Below are positions 8,211 through 16,283 of a stretch of DNA of 64,000 nucleotides, piece by piece. The stretch spans positions 62,001 through 126,000 of the forward strand of contig DEXQ01000018.1 of the NCBI GenBank assembly GCA_002364215.1, written 5' to 3'. This stretch comes from Aequorivita sp. UBA3180. Its GTDB lineage: Bacteria; Bacteroidota; Bacteroidia; Flavobacteriales; Flavobacteriaceae. The notes beneath the pieces are model-generated. The model was given only the letters and a program-made list of their open reading frames with translations, ran no database searches and was not told the origin of the DNA. The stretch's first letter is position 1, and every line of letters begins with the position of its first letter. The translations under genes were made by a program, and so were the position numbers.

Positions 8211-10415
8211 TTATGCTCTAGTAACTTTATCAATTCCGTTTATTTTTTTGATGTTTTCTACAAGGTTGTTAAGAATGGATTTGTTTTTTACCACAACTAC
8301 AATTTTACCTGTAAAAACCCCATCATTACTATCAAAGTGAACACTTTTCATATCTATGTGAAGATTGTTTGAAATCACTTTCGTGACTTCGTTTACCAAT
8401 CCAATAGTGTCAATCCCCGAAATATTCAGCACAGCTTTAAATTCGCGCTGTGTGCTATCAATCCATTTGGCAGGCATGATGCGGTAGCTATAATTGCTCT
8501 GAAGCTGCAATGCGTTTGGACAGTTGGTCTTGTGCACTTTTATACCTTCGTTTACGGTAACAAAACCAAAAACATCATCACCCGGAATGGGGTTGCAGCA
8601 GTTTGCCATTTTATAATCCAGTTTGTCTTCGTTTTTGCCGAAAACAAGTTGGTCAAACTTTTCTGTAATCTCTTCCTTATTAACATCCTCGGGCTTGTCG
8701 GGCTTTCTGATTCTATTTTTGAAGAAACTGATAAAGGCATTGCTTCGCGAAGCGGCAAAATCCTTAAGTTTTTGGTTGTCAATAATCCCCGCACCTACGC
8801 GATAAAACAAATCCAGACTCGTTTTCACTTTAAAGAAAACAACAAGCTGATTGATCGTAGTGTCGTCCAAATTTATTTTTAAAGATTTTAATTTTCTTGC
8901 TAAAACGACCTTACCTTCTTCTGCCAGCTGTTTCTTTTCATCCTTCAGCGAAGACTTAATTTTGGATCGTGCCCGGCCTGTTGTTGCATAATTTAGCCAG
9001 TTGGCTGTAGGTTTTGCGTTTTCCGAAGTTATAATCTCTACCTGATCGCCACTTTTCAATTCGTGGCTCAACGGAACCAGTTTGCCGTTAACCTTTGTGC
9101 CGCGGGTGTGCATACCAATTTCAGTGTGAATATGAAAGGCGAAATCCAATGCTGTTGCGCCTTTGGGAAGTGAGTACAAATCTCCTTTGGGAGTAAAGAC
9201 AAAAATTTCCTTAGCGTATAGGTTCAACTTGAATTCTTCCACAAAATCCACAGCACTTATTTCTGAATTTTCAAGCGTGTCCTGAAGTTTGTTCAACCAG
9301 TTTTCGAGGCCGCCGTCGTCTTTTTCCTTGTTTTTGTATTTGTAGTGGGCAGCAAAACCTTTTTCGGCAATCTCGTTCATGCGCTCGCTACGGATTTGCA
9401 CTTCTACCCAACGGCCTTTGGGCCCCATAACTGTAATGTGAAGCGCTTCGTAACCCGTTGATTTGGGTGAAGAGATCCAATCACGCAAACGGATTGGGTT
9501 TGGACGAAAATGATCTGTAACAATTGAATAAATCTTCCAGGCAAAGAATTTTTCGTTTTCTGGAGCACTTTTGTAAATAATCCGCACAGCAAATTTGTCA
9601 TAAACCTCGTCAAAGCTCACGTTTTGCGCCAGCATTTTTCTTCTTATTGAAAAGATGGATTTTGGACGGCCTTTTATTTCGTACTCAAGATTTTCGGCAT
9701 CAAGTGAATTTTTTATCACTTTATTGAATGCTTCAATATAAGCATCCTGCTCTTCTTTGCTCTCCTTTATTCGGCTTAAAATATCTGCATACACTTCTGG
9801 CTCAGTGAATTTCAAACCTAAATCCTCGAGTTCGGTTTTTATATTGTAAAGCCCGATGCGATGGGCAAGGGGGGCGTAGATGTAAAGTGTTTCAGAAGCA
9901 ATTTTTCGTTGCTTGTCTGGAGGCATGCTGTCCATGGTTTGCATATTGTGCAGCCTGTCCGCAATTTTTATGATGATTACCCGAATATCCTCATTTAATG
10001 TAAGAAGCATTTTCCGAAAATTCTCGGCTTGCATGGAAACGTCTTCAGACATAGAGATGTGTGCAATCTTGGTAAGTCCGTCCACAATGCGGGCTACAAC
10101 AGTGCCAAACATACGCTCGATATCCTCCAAGGAATATTCTGTGTCCTCAACCACATCGTGCAAAAGTGCTGCGGCTATGCTGGTGGCGTCAAGACCAATC
10201 TCTGATGCTACAATTTTTGCAACCGCAATAGGATGAAAAATGTAGGCCTCGCCACTTTTGCGGCGCTGCTCTTTATGGGCGTCCACGGCAAGGTCAAACG
10301 CACTGCGAATCAGTTTTTTATCTTCCTTGGTAAGGGTGCGATAACTGATCTTGAGCAGCTGTTTGTACTGCTTGGCGAGCTCTTTTTTCTCTTCTTCTAA
10401 TGCGGCTTCTGTCAT
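8211..10415 (-). CDS. RelA/SpoT-type (p)ppGpp synthetase/hydrolase
   Basis: About 734 residues with the full long-RSH layout. The HD hydrolase domain has an intact LLHDVVEDTE (HDxxED at 86-91) and DRLHNMQT, the synthetase domain begins near GRPKSIFSIRRKM (249-261) and contains VEVQIRS, then come a TGS domain (about 395-460, GDLYSLPKGATALDFAFHIH), a conserved-cysteine region (ANCCNPIPGDDVFGF) and a C-terminal ACT domain. Both catalytic halves look functional, so it should make and degrade the stringent-response alarmone. I prefer the ATG at 10415 over an upstream in-frame codon at 10490. It heads the rel-fur-purA-ostA-aminotransferase run. Confidence 0.95.
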   Translation of the reverse strand: MTEAALEEEKKELAKQYKQLLKISYRTLTKEDKKLIRSAFDLAVDAHKEQRRKSGEAYIFHPIAVAKIVASEIGLDATSIAAALLHDVVEDTEYSLEDIERMFGTVVARIVDGLTKIAHISMSEDVSMQAENFRKMLLTLNEDIRVIIIKIADRLHNMQTMDSMPPDKQRKIASETLYIYAPLAHRIGLYNIKTELEDLGLKFTEPEVYADILSRIKESKEEQDAYIEAFNKVIKNSLDAENLEYEIKGRPKSIFSIRRKMLAQNVSFDEVYDKFAVRIIYKSAPENEKFFAWKIYSIVTDHFRPNPIRLRDWISSPKSTGYEALHITVMGPKGRWVEVQIRSERMNEIAEKGFAAHYKYKNKEKDDGGLENWLNKLQDTLENSEISAVDFVEEFKLNLYAKEIFVFTPKGDLYSLPKGATALDFAFHIHTEIGMHTRGTKVNGKLVPLSHELKSGDQVEIITSENAKPTANWLNYATTGRARSKIKSSLKDEKKQLAEEGKVVLARKLKSLKINLDDTTINQLVVFFKVKTSLDLFYRVGAGIIDNQKLKDFAASRSNAFISFFKNRIRKPDKPEDVNKEEITEKFDQLVFGKNEDKLDYKMANCCNPIPGDDVFGFVTVNEGIKVHKTNCPNALQLQSNYSYRIMPAKWIDSTQREFKAVLNISGIDTIGLVNEVTKVISNNLHIDMKSVHFDSNDGVFTGKIVVVVKNKSILNNLVENIKKINGIDKVTRA

Positions 10416-10673
10416 AAACCTAAAAGTATTGAAAAGTAATTGAATTGGCAAGAAATTAATTGGCTTAGGGTTTGGCACGGCCTCTAACAATACGAAATCA
10501 CAAAATAGAGGACTAAGTTTCTCGCAACAGGCGTTTCATTTAAAATAGCCTATTAGAATTGTAGAGCATCCTCTAAGGCATCGAAAAAATCTCAAACTGC
10601 TTAAACAGTTTACATCGGTTAGGTTGTCTTGAAATTCAAGGGAAGCAGAATGGTAGTTTTTTTATTCCCGAAG

Positions 10674-10695
10674 TGTCTTGTCCTTGTCTTGTCCT
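10674..10695. repeat. Two perfect tandem copies of an 11-bp unit
   Basis: TGTCTTGTCCT occurs twice head-to-tail (10674-10684 and 10685-10695). It lies 18 bases from a second, unrelated 11-bp array in the same spacer. Confidence 0.9.
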
Positions 10696-10713
10696 AAAAT
10701 AGCTACCCCACAC

Positions 10714-10757
10714 CAAAGCCATAGCAAAGCCATAGCAAAGCCATAGCAAAGTCATTA
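10714..10757. repeat. 11-bp tandem repeat, three perfect copies and one degenerate
   Basis: CAAAGCCATAG is repeated at 10714-10724, 10725-10735 and 10736-10746; a fourth copy (10747-10757) has changes. The unit is not a multiple of three and the region is not coding. Confidence 0.93.
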
Positions 10758-10949
10758 AAACGTAAGAAAACAGCCATTTTTTCCTACAAATTCAAGGCTA
10801 TCTAACCGGACTGGGTTTAGGTGAGGGCAAATCATTGTTTATCATACTTTTACAGTGTTAACAACAGGTAAAATATCATGTATTATAATTTTATCTTATT
10901 TCGTGTTTGCCACCTAGAATAGTAGAAATATTTAAAGTCAGTGGGTGAG

Positions 10950-13496
10950 CTACGAAATATAGTTCCAAATATTCCGATACTTAACAAGTTGCGCATAGGC
11001 GTATTTTATAGGAATATTTTCTTCCGAAGCAAGGTTGGGGTCTGCTTTTAGAGTTTGGGCGGCATAGCTTCGGGCAATTTTTAATATTTCGGAATCCTTT
11101 ACGATATCGGCAATTCGAAGGTTTAGCACGCCACTTTGTTGGGTGCCCATCATATCGCCGGGACCGCGAAGTTTTAAATCTACTTCCGCAATTTCAAAAC
11201 CATCGCTGGTACGGACCATGGTCTCTAAACGGGTCTTTGCATCTGCCGAAAGTTTGTGGCCGGTCATTAAAATGCAGTAACTCTGCTCGGCACCGCGGCC
11301 AACTCTTCCGCGCAATTGATGTAATTGCGAAAGTCCAAAACGTTCTGCACTTTCAATAATCATCACACTGGCATTTGGCACGTTTACCCCAACTTCAATT
11401 ACCGTGGTGGCGACCATAATTTGTGTTTCGCCTTTTATAAAACGGTTCATTTCATAATCCTTATCGGCTGGTTTCATCTGTCCGTGAACGATGGAAACTT
11501 GATATTTTGGCATAGGAAATTCGCGCACAATACTCTCGTATCCGTCCATCAAATCCTTGTAATCCATGGTCTCACTTTCCTGTATTAATGGGTACACAAT
11601 ATACACCTGCCGGCCCTTGCTAATTTCGTCCTTTATAAAGCGAAAAACTTTGAGTCTATTTGCATCAAAACGGTGCACGGTTTTAATGTCTTTTCTGCCC
11701 GGCGGAAGCTCATCAATTACACTAATATCCAAGTCGCCATAAATGCTCATTGCAAGGGTACGGGGGATGGGGGTAGCAGTCATAACGAGGATGTGTGGGG
11801 GGATGACCCGAGCCTCTCCAACCTCCCCGGAGGGGAGGCTTTTTAAAGTTGTTTCAATTGTTTTTAGCGATGCATCGATATTGCCTATTATTTCTTCATT
11901 TGTGAACCGTATCACATTAAACTTCAGTTCTTTTAAAATTTGCGTTCTCAGCTCATCAACTTCTTTTTGCTGCGGATGGTTGTGATATCCCCCATCTACT
12001 TCAATTATCAGCTTTTTTTCGAGACAGACAAAATCGACAATAAACTCATCAATAATATGTTGTCGTCTAAATTTATATTCAAGTTTTTTGGTTCGTAAAC
12101 ATTCCCATAAAATTGCTTCGGCTTGGGAGGGTTGTTTTTTGTTTTTTTGCTGGAGCTCTTTTAGTAATTTATAAGCAGATGGCCTAGCCGTCATATATTT
12201 TTTACGCACTCTTGCTGCTTCCTCCCTCAGGGAGGATTGAGGTGGGCCTCCCTTATGCCATAATTTGCTGCGTTGTTCCACGCCAAAACGGTGTTGCTCA
12301 TCCACGATTGCAAGCCCTAAATTTTTAAATTTTACCTTATCTTCGAGCAGGGCATGGGTGCCAATTAAGATATCCAATTCACCATTTTCAAGCTTTTTGT
12401 GAATTTCTTTTCTTTTTGAAGTTTTGGTTGAACCTGTTAATAATTCAATACTGGTGTTCAGTCTTTTACACATTTCAACTAAACCGTTATAATGCTGAAC
12501 TGACAAAATTTCAGTAGGTGCCATTAAACAGGCTTGAAAACCGTTGTCAAGTGCTATTAACATTGACATTAGCGCTACTATTGTTTTCCCCGAACCCACA
12601 TCGCCCTGCAAAAGTCGATTCATCTGTGCGTTGCTTCCCAAATCGTTGCGGATTTCCTTGAGTACGCGTTTCTGTGCTTCGGTCAAATCAAAGGGTAAAT
12701 GTTCCGAAAAAAAGGTGTTGAAATTATGACCAATTTTATCAAAAGTATAACCCTTAATTTTCGATTTATGGATGAGATTTTTTCGGATTAATTGAAGTTG
12801 AATATAGAATAATTCCTCAAATTTTAATCGGTATTGTGCGCGTGCCAAATGTGCCTGACTTTTTGGAAAATGTATGTTGAAAAGTGCCTCCTTTTTTGAG
12901 ACCAATTTCAATTGTTCCAAAAGGGGTTTTGAGAGGGTCTCGACAAAGGCGTTTTTGCTCTCCAAAAACAGTTGTTGCATCAGGCCATTTATCACCCTAT
13001 TTGTGATGCCGCTGTTGTTTAATTTTTCGGTGGAAGGATACACGGGTTGCATGGCAGAACGGATACTTTTTTCGTGCGCATCCAGCAATTCCATTTCGGG
13101 GTGCGGCATGGAAAAACTGTTGTTGAAATAATTCGTTTTTCCGAAGATTACGTAGGGAACATTCAGCTTTAAATTCTCCCGAATCCATTTTTGGCCGCGA
13201 AACCAAACGAGTTCCATCGTACCGGTTTCGTCAATAAAAGTGGCAACGAGTCGCTTTCCTTTTTTTTGTTCTACGGTTTTAATGTGGGTGATTTTTCCAA
13301 TAATCTGAACTTCGGCATTCGTTTGTTGCAATTGTGTAATTTTATAATACTGAGTTCGGTCTAAATATCTATTCGGAAAAAGATTCAGCAAATCCTGAAA
13401 TGTGTGGATGCCAAGTTCCTTTTTCAGCAAATCCGCCCGGTTTGGGCCGACGCCTTTTAGGTAATCAATTGGAGTTTGCAGGAAATTGGCATTCAT
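10950..13496 (-). CDS. recG: ATP-dependent DNA helicase RecG with in-frame DUF559 insertion
   Basis: RecG remodels stalled replication forks and recombination junctions. The N-terminal wedge/OB region (about 60-130), Walker A GDVGSGKT (298-305), DEQH box (399-402), motif III TATPIPRT (573-580) and the C-terminal helicase motifs (GRVGRG) are all intact. The product is 848 residues because about 147 residues (roughly 417-563) are inserted between motif II and motif III; removing them leaves 701, a normal flavobacterial RecG length. The inserted piece is a DUF559 PD-(D/E)XK nuclease-like domain (see the cassette entry). The frame is kept on both sides, so a full fusion protein is predicted; whether it is an active helicase is unknown. 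Confidence 0.95.
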   Translation of the reverse strand: MNANFLQTPIDYLKGVGPNRADLLKKELGIHTFQDLLNLFPNRYLDRTQYYKITQLQQTNAEVQIIGKITHIKTVEQKKGKRLVATFIDETGTMELVWFRGQKWIRENLKLNVPYVIFGKTNYFNNSFSMPHPEMELLDAHEKSIRSAMQPVYPSTEKLNNSGITNRVINGLMQQLFLESKNAFVETLSKPLLEQLKLVSKKEALFNIHFPKSQAHLARAQYRLKFEELFYIQLQLIRKNLIHKSKIKGYTFDKIGHNFNTFFSEHLPFDLTEAQKRVLKEIRNDLGSNAQMNRLLQGDVGSGKTIVALMSMLIALDNGFQACLMAPTEILSVQHYNGLVEMCKRLNTSIELLTGSTKTSKRKEIHKKLENGELDILIGTHALLEDKVKFKNLGLAIVDEQHRFGVEQRSKLWHKGGPPQSSLREEAARVRKKYMTARPSAYKLLKELQQKNKKQPSQAEAILWECLRTKKLEYKFRRQHIIDEFIVDFVCLEKKLIIEVDGGYHNHPQQKEVDELRTQILKELKFNVIRFTNEEIIGNIDASLKTIETTLKSLPSGEVGEARVIPPHILVMTATPIPRTLAMSIYGDLDISVIDELPPGRKDIKTVHRFDANRLKVFRFIKDEISKGRQVYIVYPLIQESETMDYKDLMDGYESIVREFPMPKYQVSIVHGQMKPADKDYEMNRFIKGETQIMVATTVIEVGVNVPNASVMIIESAERFGLSQLHQLRGRVGRGAEQSYCILMTGHKLSADAKTRLETMVRTSDGFEIAEVDLKLRGPGDMMGTQQSGVLNLRIADIVKDSEILKIARSYAAQTLKADPNLASEENIPIKYAYAQLVKYRNIWNYIS
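11810..11838 (+). repeat. Left terminal inverted repeat with hairpin of the DUF559 cassette
   Basis: GAGCCTCTCCAA followed by the self-complementary CCTCCCCGGAGGGGAGG. It aligns imperfectly with the reverse complement of the right end (12221-12250). Confidence 0.75.
12221..12250 (-). repeat. Right terminal inverted repeat with hairpin of the DUF559 cassette
   Basis: The plus strand reads CCTCCCTCAGGGAGG (a near-perfect hairpin) followed by ATTGAGGTGGGCCTC. The reverse complement matches the left end in layout: GAGG, a C/T-rich link, then the hairpin. Confidence 0.75.
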
Positions 13497-13511
13497 AAAA
13501 CGAATTTACGA

Positions 13512-13534
13512 ATTCCGAACGAAGTGAAGGAATC
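13512..13534 (+). repeat. Dispersed repeat of the ATTCC-GAACGAAGTGA-GGAAT type
   Basis: ATTCCGAACGAAGTGAAGGAAT has short inverted ends (ATTCC/GGAAT). I recognise it as a common dispersed intergenic sequence in Bacteroidota. It lies in the divergent spacer between recG and the gene at 13562. Confidence 0.6.
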
Positions 13535-13561
13535 CCATTATAGAATTATTATCTTTATACT

Positions 13562-13744
13562 ATGGAAATTAATTTTACTACCAAGGAAGAAAGCAAAAGG
13601 CTGCAAGAAGCAGATTTTTTAGCACTTTCGGGAGCTGAAAGAGTATTAGCCTTCTTCAAGTTATGTTATGAAATGCGGGATTTTCCTTCTCAGGAAACTT
13701 CTGAAAAAAAGGATAATTTCATTATTGAGTTTAAGAATAGATGA
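13562..13744 (+). CDS. Small protein partnered with a nucleotidyltransferase (antitoxin-like)
   Basis: A 60-residue soluble, charged protein (central LSGAERVLAFFKLCYEMRDFP). No named domain is visible. Its stop overlaps the next gene's start as ATGA, so the two are translationally coupled. Small proteins with a similar S-x-AER-xx-FF-x-L pattern often precede nucleotidyltransferases of this type in Bacteroidota, which suggests a toxin-antitoxin-like pair. That role is inference, and which partner would be toxic cannot be told. A near-consensus -7 box (TATCTTTA, about 13549-13556) sits just upstream. Confidence 0.65.
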   Translation: MEINFTTKEESKRLQEADFLALSGAERVLAFFKLCYEMRDFPSQETSEKKDNFIIEFKNR

Positions 13745-14220
13745 TTGAAACTTGGGATAAAAACATTCGTGACTTTATTAAACTTAGCGATAAGCATAAA
13801 GTTAGAATAATTATGGTCGGTGGTGGCGCGGTAAATTTTCACGGTTATCAAAGGCATTCTGCGGATGTAGATTTTTGGTTGGAACCTGTTTCCGAAAACT
13901 TCCAAAAATTATTACTGGTTTTTAAAGAAATGGGTTATGATATTGATGATTTTCCCGAAGAAGTAAAAAAGCAGCGACAAAATATTTCAATTAAATTCAC
14001 CCCAAGTATTCTTAATTTGGAGATTATCACCAATTTCTCTGTGAATAAGCCTTTTGCTAAAGCTTTTGAAGAGGCTGTACAAGTTAAAAAGGATGGTTTG
14101 GAATGGCGTGTTTTGTCTTTTGAAGATTTAATTATTAGCAAGATTAAAGCTGGACGCCCTAAGGATTTATTGGATATTCAAGAACTGCAACGCACCAAAA
14201 ATAATTTAGATAAAAAATAA
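13741..14220 (+). CDS. Nucleotidyltransferase of the MNT/AbiEii/DUF6036 type
   Basis: A 159-residue minimal nucleotidyltransferase. The N-terminal beta strand and glycine turn VGGGAVNFHG (26-35) is followed by RHSADVDFWLE, giving the metal-binding pair Asp42 and Asp44; SFEDLIISKIKAGRPKDLLD near the C-terminus is the usual third element of AbiEii-like and DUF6036 enzymes. Such proteins transfer nucleotides to tRNA or to partner proteins in toxin-antitoxin and abortive-infection systems. It overlaps the small gene upstream (ATGA) and the M1 peptidase gene downstream (TAATG), so all are on one message. Exact target unknown. Confidence 0.8.
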   Translation: MIETWDKNIRDFIKLSDKHKVRIIMVGGGAVNFHGYQRHSADVDFWLEPVSENFQKLLLVFKEMGYDIDDFPEEVKKQRQNISIKFTPSILNLEIITNFSVNKPFAKAFEEAVQVKKDGLEWRVLSFEDLIISKIKAGRPKDLLDIQELQRTKNNLDKK

Positions 14221-16283
14221 TGGTCAAATTTTTTTTAACGTTTTCACTTTTTTTATTTTCCATTCAACTTTTTTCACAGCAAACTGATGTTGTGGATTTT
14301 TTGAGGATTGAAGCAAAAGTATATCCTTATTTTATGGGTAAGACCTTGGTTGGTGTAAATGTTACCTTTAAAATTTTGAAACCGACAGATTCTATTTTTT
14401 TGGATGCTAGAAATATGGAAGTTGGTGTGGATACTATCAATGAGAATATTTCGGTAAAATATAAAGATGATAAAATTTGGCTTTCTTCAAAAAAATATGA
14501 AGCAGGGAAAATTTATTCTGCTCAATTCAATTGTATGGTGCAGCCAAAACAAACTTTATATTTTTTTGGAGACCAAATTTGGACGCAAGGGCAAGGCAAA
14601 TACACATCTTACTGGCTTCCCAGTATTGACGATGTAAATGATAAAATTGAATTTGATATTACAATATTAGCTCCCGATGATAAGACAGTAATTGCTAACG
14701 GAAAACTTTTAAATGTTGAAAATGATATAAATGAAAATTATTGGCACTTCGACATGAAAAAACCCATGTCCAGCTATTTGGTAGCCTTCGCAATTGGCGA
14801 TTTCCATAAAAAAGAACTCCTTTCAAATTCAGGGATTCCTTTGGAATTATATTATAATCGTTCAGATTCACTAAAAGTAGAACCAACCTACCGCTACAGC
14901 AAACAGATTTTCGACTTTCTGGAAACTGAAATCGGAGTGCCGTATGCGTGGCAAAACTACAAGCAAGTTCCCGTTCGGGATTTTCTGTATGCTGGCATGG
15001 AAAACACAACGGCAACCTTTTTTTCCGAAGCGTTTGTGGTAGATTCCACAGGCTTTAACGATAGAAACTACATAAACGTAAACGCCCACGAACTGGCCCA
15101 CCAATGGTTTGGCAATTTGGTTACGGAAAAAGCAGGGGAAGACCATTGGTTGCAGGAAGGGTTTGCGACTTATTATGCTTTGCTAGCAGAAAAAGAAATT
15201 TTTGGTGAAGATTATTATTACTGGCAATTATACCAAACCGCCGAGCAATTAAAGGCAATGAGCGATGAGGGCAAGGGCGAATCATTGTTAAATCCAAAAG
15301 CAAGTTCACTTACATTTTATCAAAAAGGAGCTTGGGCGCTTCATATTTTACGAGAGCAAATAGGGGATGATGCTTTTAAAACTGCAATCAAAAACTATCT
15401 CGAAAAATATAAATTCAAAAACGTTTCTACCGAAGATTTTTTGAATGAAGTGAAAGCAGTCTCGCAAGTTGATATTGCAGATTTTGAAAGGAATTGGCTT
15501 CGTCAAAGCGCTTTTAAAGGGGAAGAAGCGTATCAATCATTATTGAAATCTGAGTTTATAAAAAAATATTTTGAAATCTCTGCGCTTCGGGCAATGCCTT
15601 TGGCAGATAAAAAACTTCAGTTAAAAACTGCATTAACCTTTCCAAATGATTTTATTGGGCAGGAAGCAGTCTATCAATTGGTGGATGAACCACTTTCTGA
15701 AACCCTTCCGCTTTATAAAACCGCTTTCGGGAGCAATAATCTGTATGTTCGCCAAGCTGTGGCGCTTTCGTTGCAGACCATTCCAAAGGAACTCCAAACC
15801 GAATATGAAACCCTTTTAAACGATAATTCTTATGTAACCCTGGAAAACGCACTTTATCAATTATGGATGCAGTTTCCGCAGAAAAGAACAGAATATCTCA
15901 ACAAAACAAAAGGAATTGAAGGTTTTCAGAATAAAAACATTCGGCAACTCTGGTTGACGTTGGCTTTAATTACAGAAGATTATGAAAAATCTGAAAAGGA
16001 GAATTATTTAAAGGAATTGAAAAATTATACTTCCACAGCTTATAGTTTCGAGATCCGCGAAAAAGCTTTTGAATATGTAAATGAGCTCCAACTCTGGGAT
16101 TTGGAAACGCTTAAAAATTTAGCGGAAGCCTGCGTGCATCCCACTTGGCGCTTCTCAAAACCTTCAAAAGAAATGTTGAATGAATTACTTCAGAATAAAA
16201 AATATCACGAACAAATAAAGGTTTTGGGCAGACAAGTCTCAGAAAAAGCGGCTAATTATTTAAACTCAATTATAAAGGAATGA
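14220..16283 (+). CDS. M1-family zinc aminopeptidase, exported
   Basis: A 687-residue gluzincin with an N-terminal signal peptide (hydrophobic run ending LFSQQ). The catalytic signature is complete: HELAH at 290-294 and Glu313 (WLQEGFATYY) in the HExxH-18-E spacing. The upstream exopeptidase motif reads YAGMENTTAT instead of GAMEN, a normal variant. The C-terminal 230 residues form an alpha-helical repeat region. It probably trims peptides in the periplasm or at the surface. The start ATG shares one base with the nucleotidyltransferase stop, and its own stop overlaps the patatin start (ATGA). Confidence 0.92.
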   Translation: MVKFFLTFSLFLFSIQLFSQQTDVVDFLRIEAKVYPYFMGKTLVGVNVTFKILKPTDSIFLDARNMEVGVDTINENISVKYKDDKIWLSSKKYEAGKIYSAQFNCMVQPKQTLYFFGDQIWTQGQGKYTSYWLPSIDDVNDKIEFDITILAPDDKTVIANGKLLNVENDINENYWHFDMKKPMSSYLVAFAIGDFHKKELLSNSGIPLELYYNRSDSLKVEPTYRYSKQIFDFLETEIGVPYAWQNYKQVPVRDFLYAGMENTTATFFSEAFVVDSTGFNDRNYINVNAHELAHQWFGNLVTEKAGEDHWLQEGFATYYALLAEKEIFGEDYYYWQLYQTAEQLKAMSDEGKGESLLNPKASSLTFYQKGAWALHILREQIGDDAFKTAIKNYLEKYKFKNVSTEDFLNEVKAVSQVDIADFERNWLRQSAFKGEEAYQSLLKSEFIKKYFEISALRAMPLADKKLQLKTALTFPNDFIGQEAVYQLVDEPLSETLPLYKTAFGSNNLYVRQAVALSLQTIPKELQTEYETLLNDNSYVTLENALYQLWMQFPQKRTEYLNKTKGIEGFQNKNIRQLWLTLALITEDYEKSEKENYLKELKNYTSTAYSFEIREKAFEYVNELQLWDLETLKNLAEACVHPTWRFSKPSKEMLNELLQNKKYHEQIKVLGRQVSEKAANYLNSIIKE

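Larger units (their letters stand above)
10416..10949. other. 534-base intergenic region between recG and rel
   Basis: The only long gene-free stretch. I find no credible protein gene on either strand and no recognisable RNA family. It contains two different 11-bp tandem arrays (10674-10695 and 10714-10757) and otherwise AT-rich unique sequence. The rel promoter should lie here on the minus strand, but I could not pick a convincing TTG/TAnnTTTG pair. Confidence 0.6.
11810..12250 (-). mobile_element. DUF559 nuclease-like cassette inserted in recG
   Basis: A 441-bp segment (147 codons exactly) that interrupts recG without breaking frame. Its translation carries a DUF559/Vsr-like domain: SQAEAILWECLR helix, FRRQHIIDEFIVDFV (Asp488), KLIIEVDGGYHNH (Glu499, Asp501, His505) and FNVIRFTNEE, the usual PD-(D/E)XK order. 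The ends are GC-rich hairpins in inverted orientation (11810-11838 and 12221-12250). There are no intein splice residues and no transposase. An internal ATG at 12194 could start a free-standing product, but there is no stop before RecG resumes. I infer a mobile, homing-type or hitch-hiking cassette; mobility has not been shown. Confidence 0.75.

Noticed and set aside
11810..12250. DUF559 insertion in RecG as an intein
   Set aside because: No Cys/Ser at the start, no His-Asn at the end and no Hint-domain blocks; the segment is too short to hold a splicing domain plus a nuclease.
10950..13496. RecG as a frameshifted or broken gene
   Set aside because: One continuous frame carries all helicase motifs on both sides of the insertion; nothing is missing.
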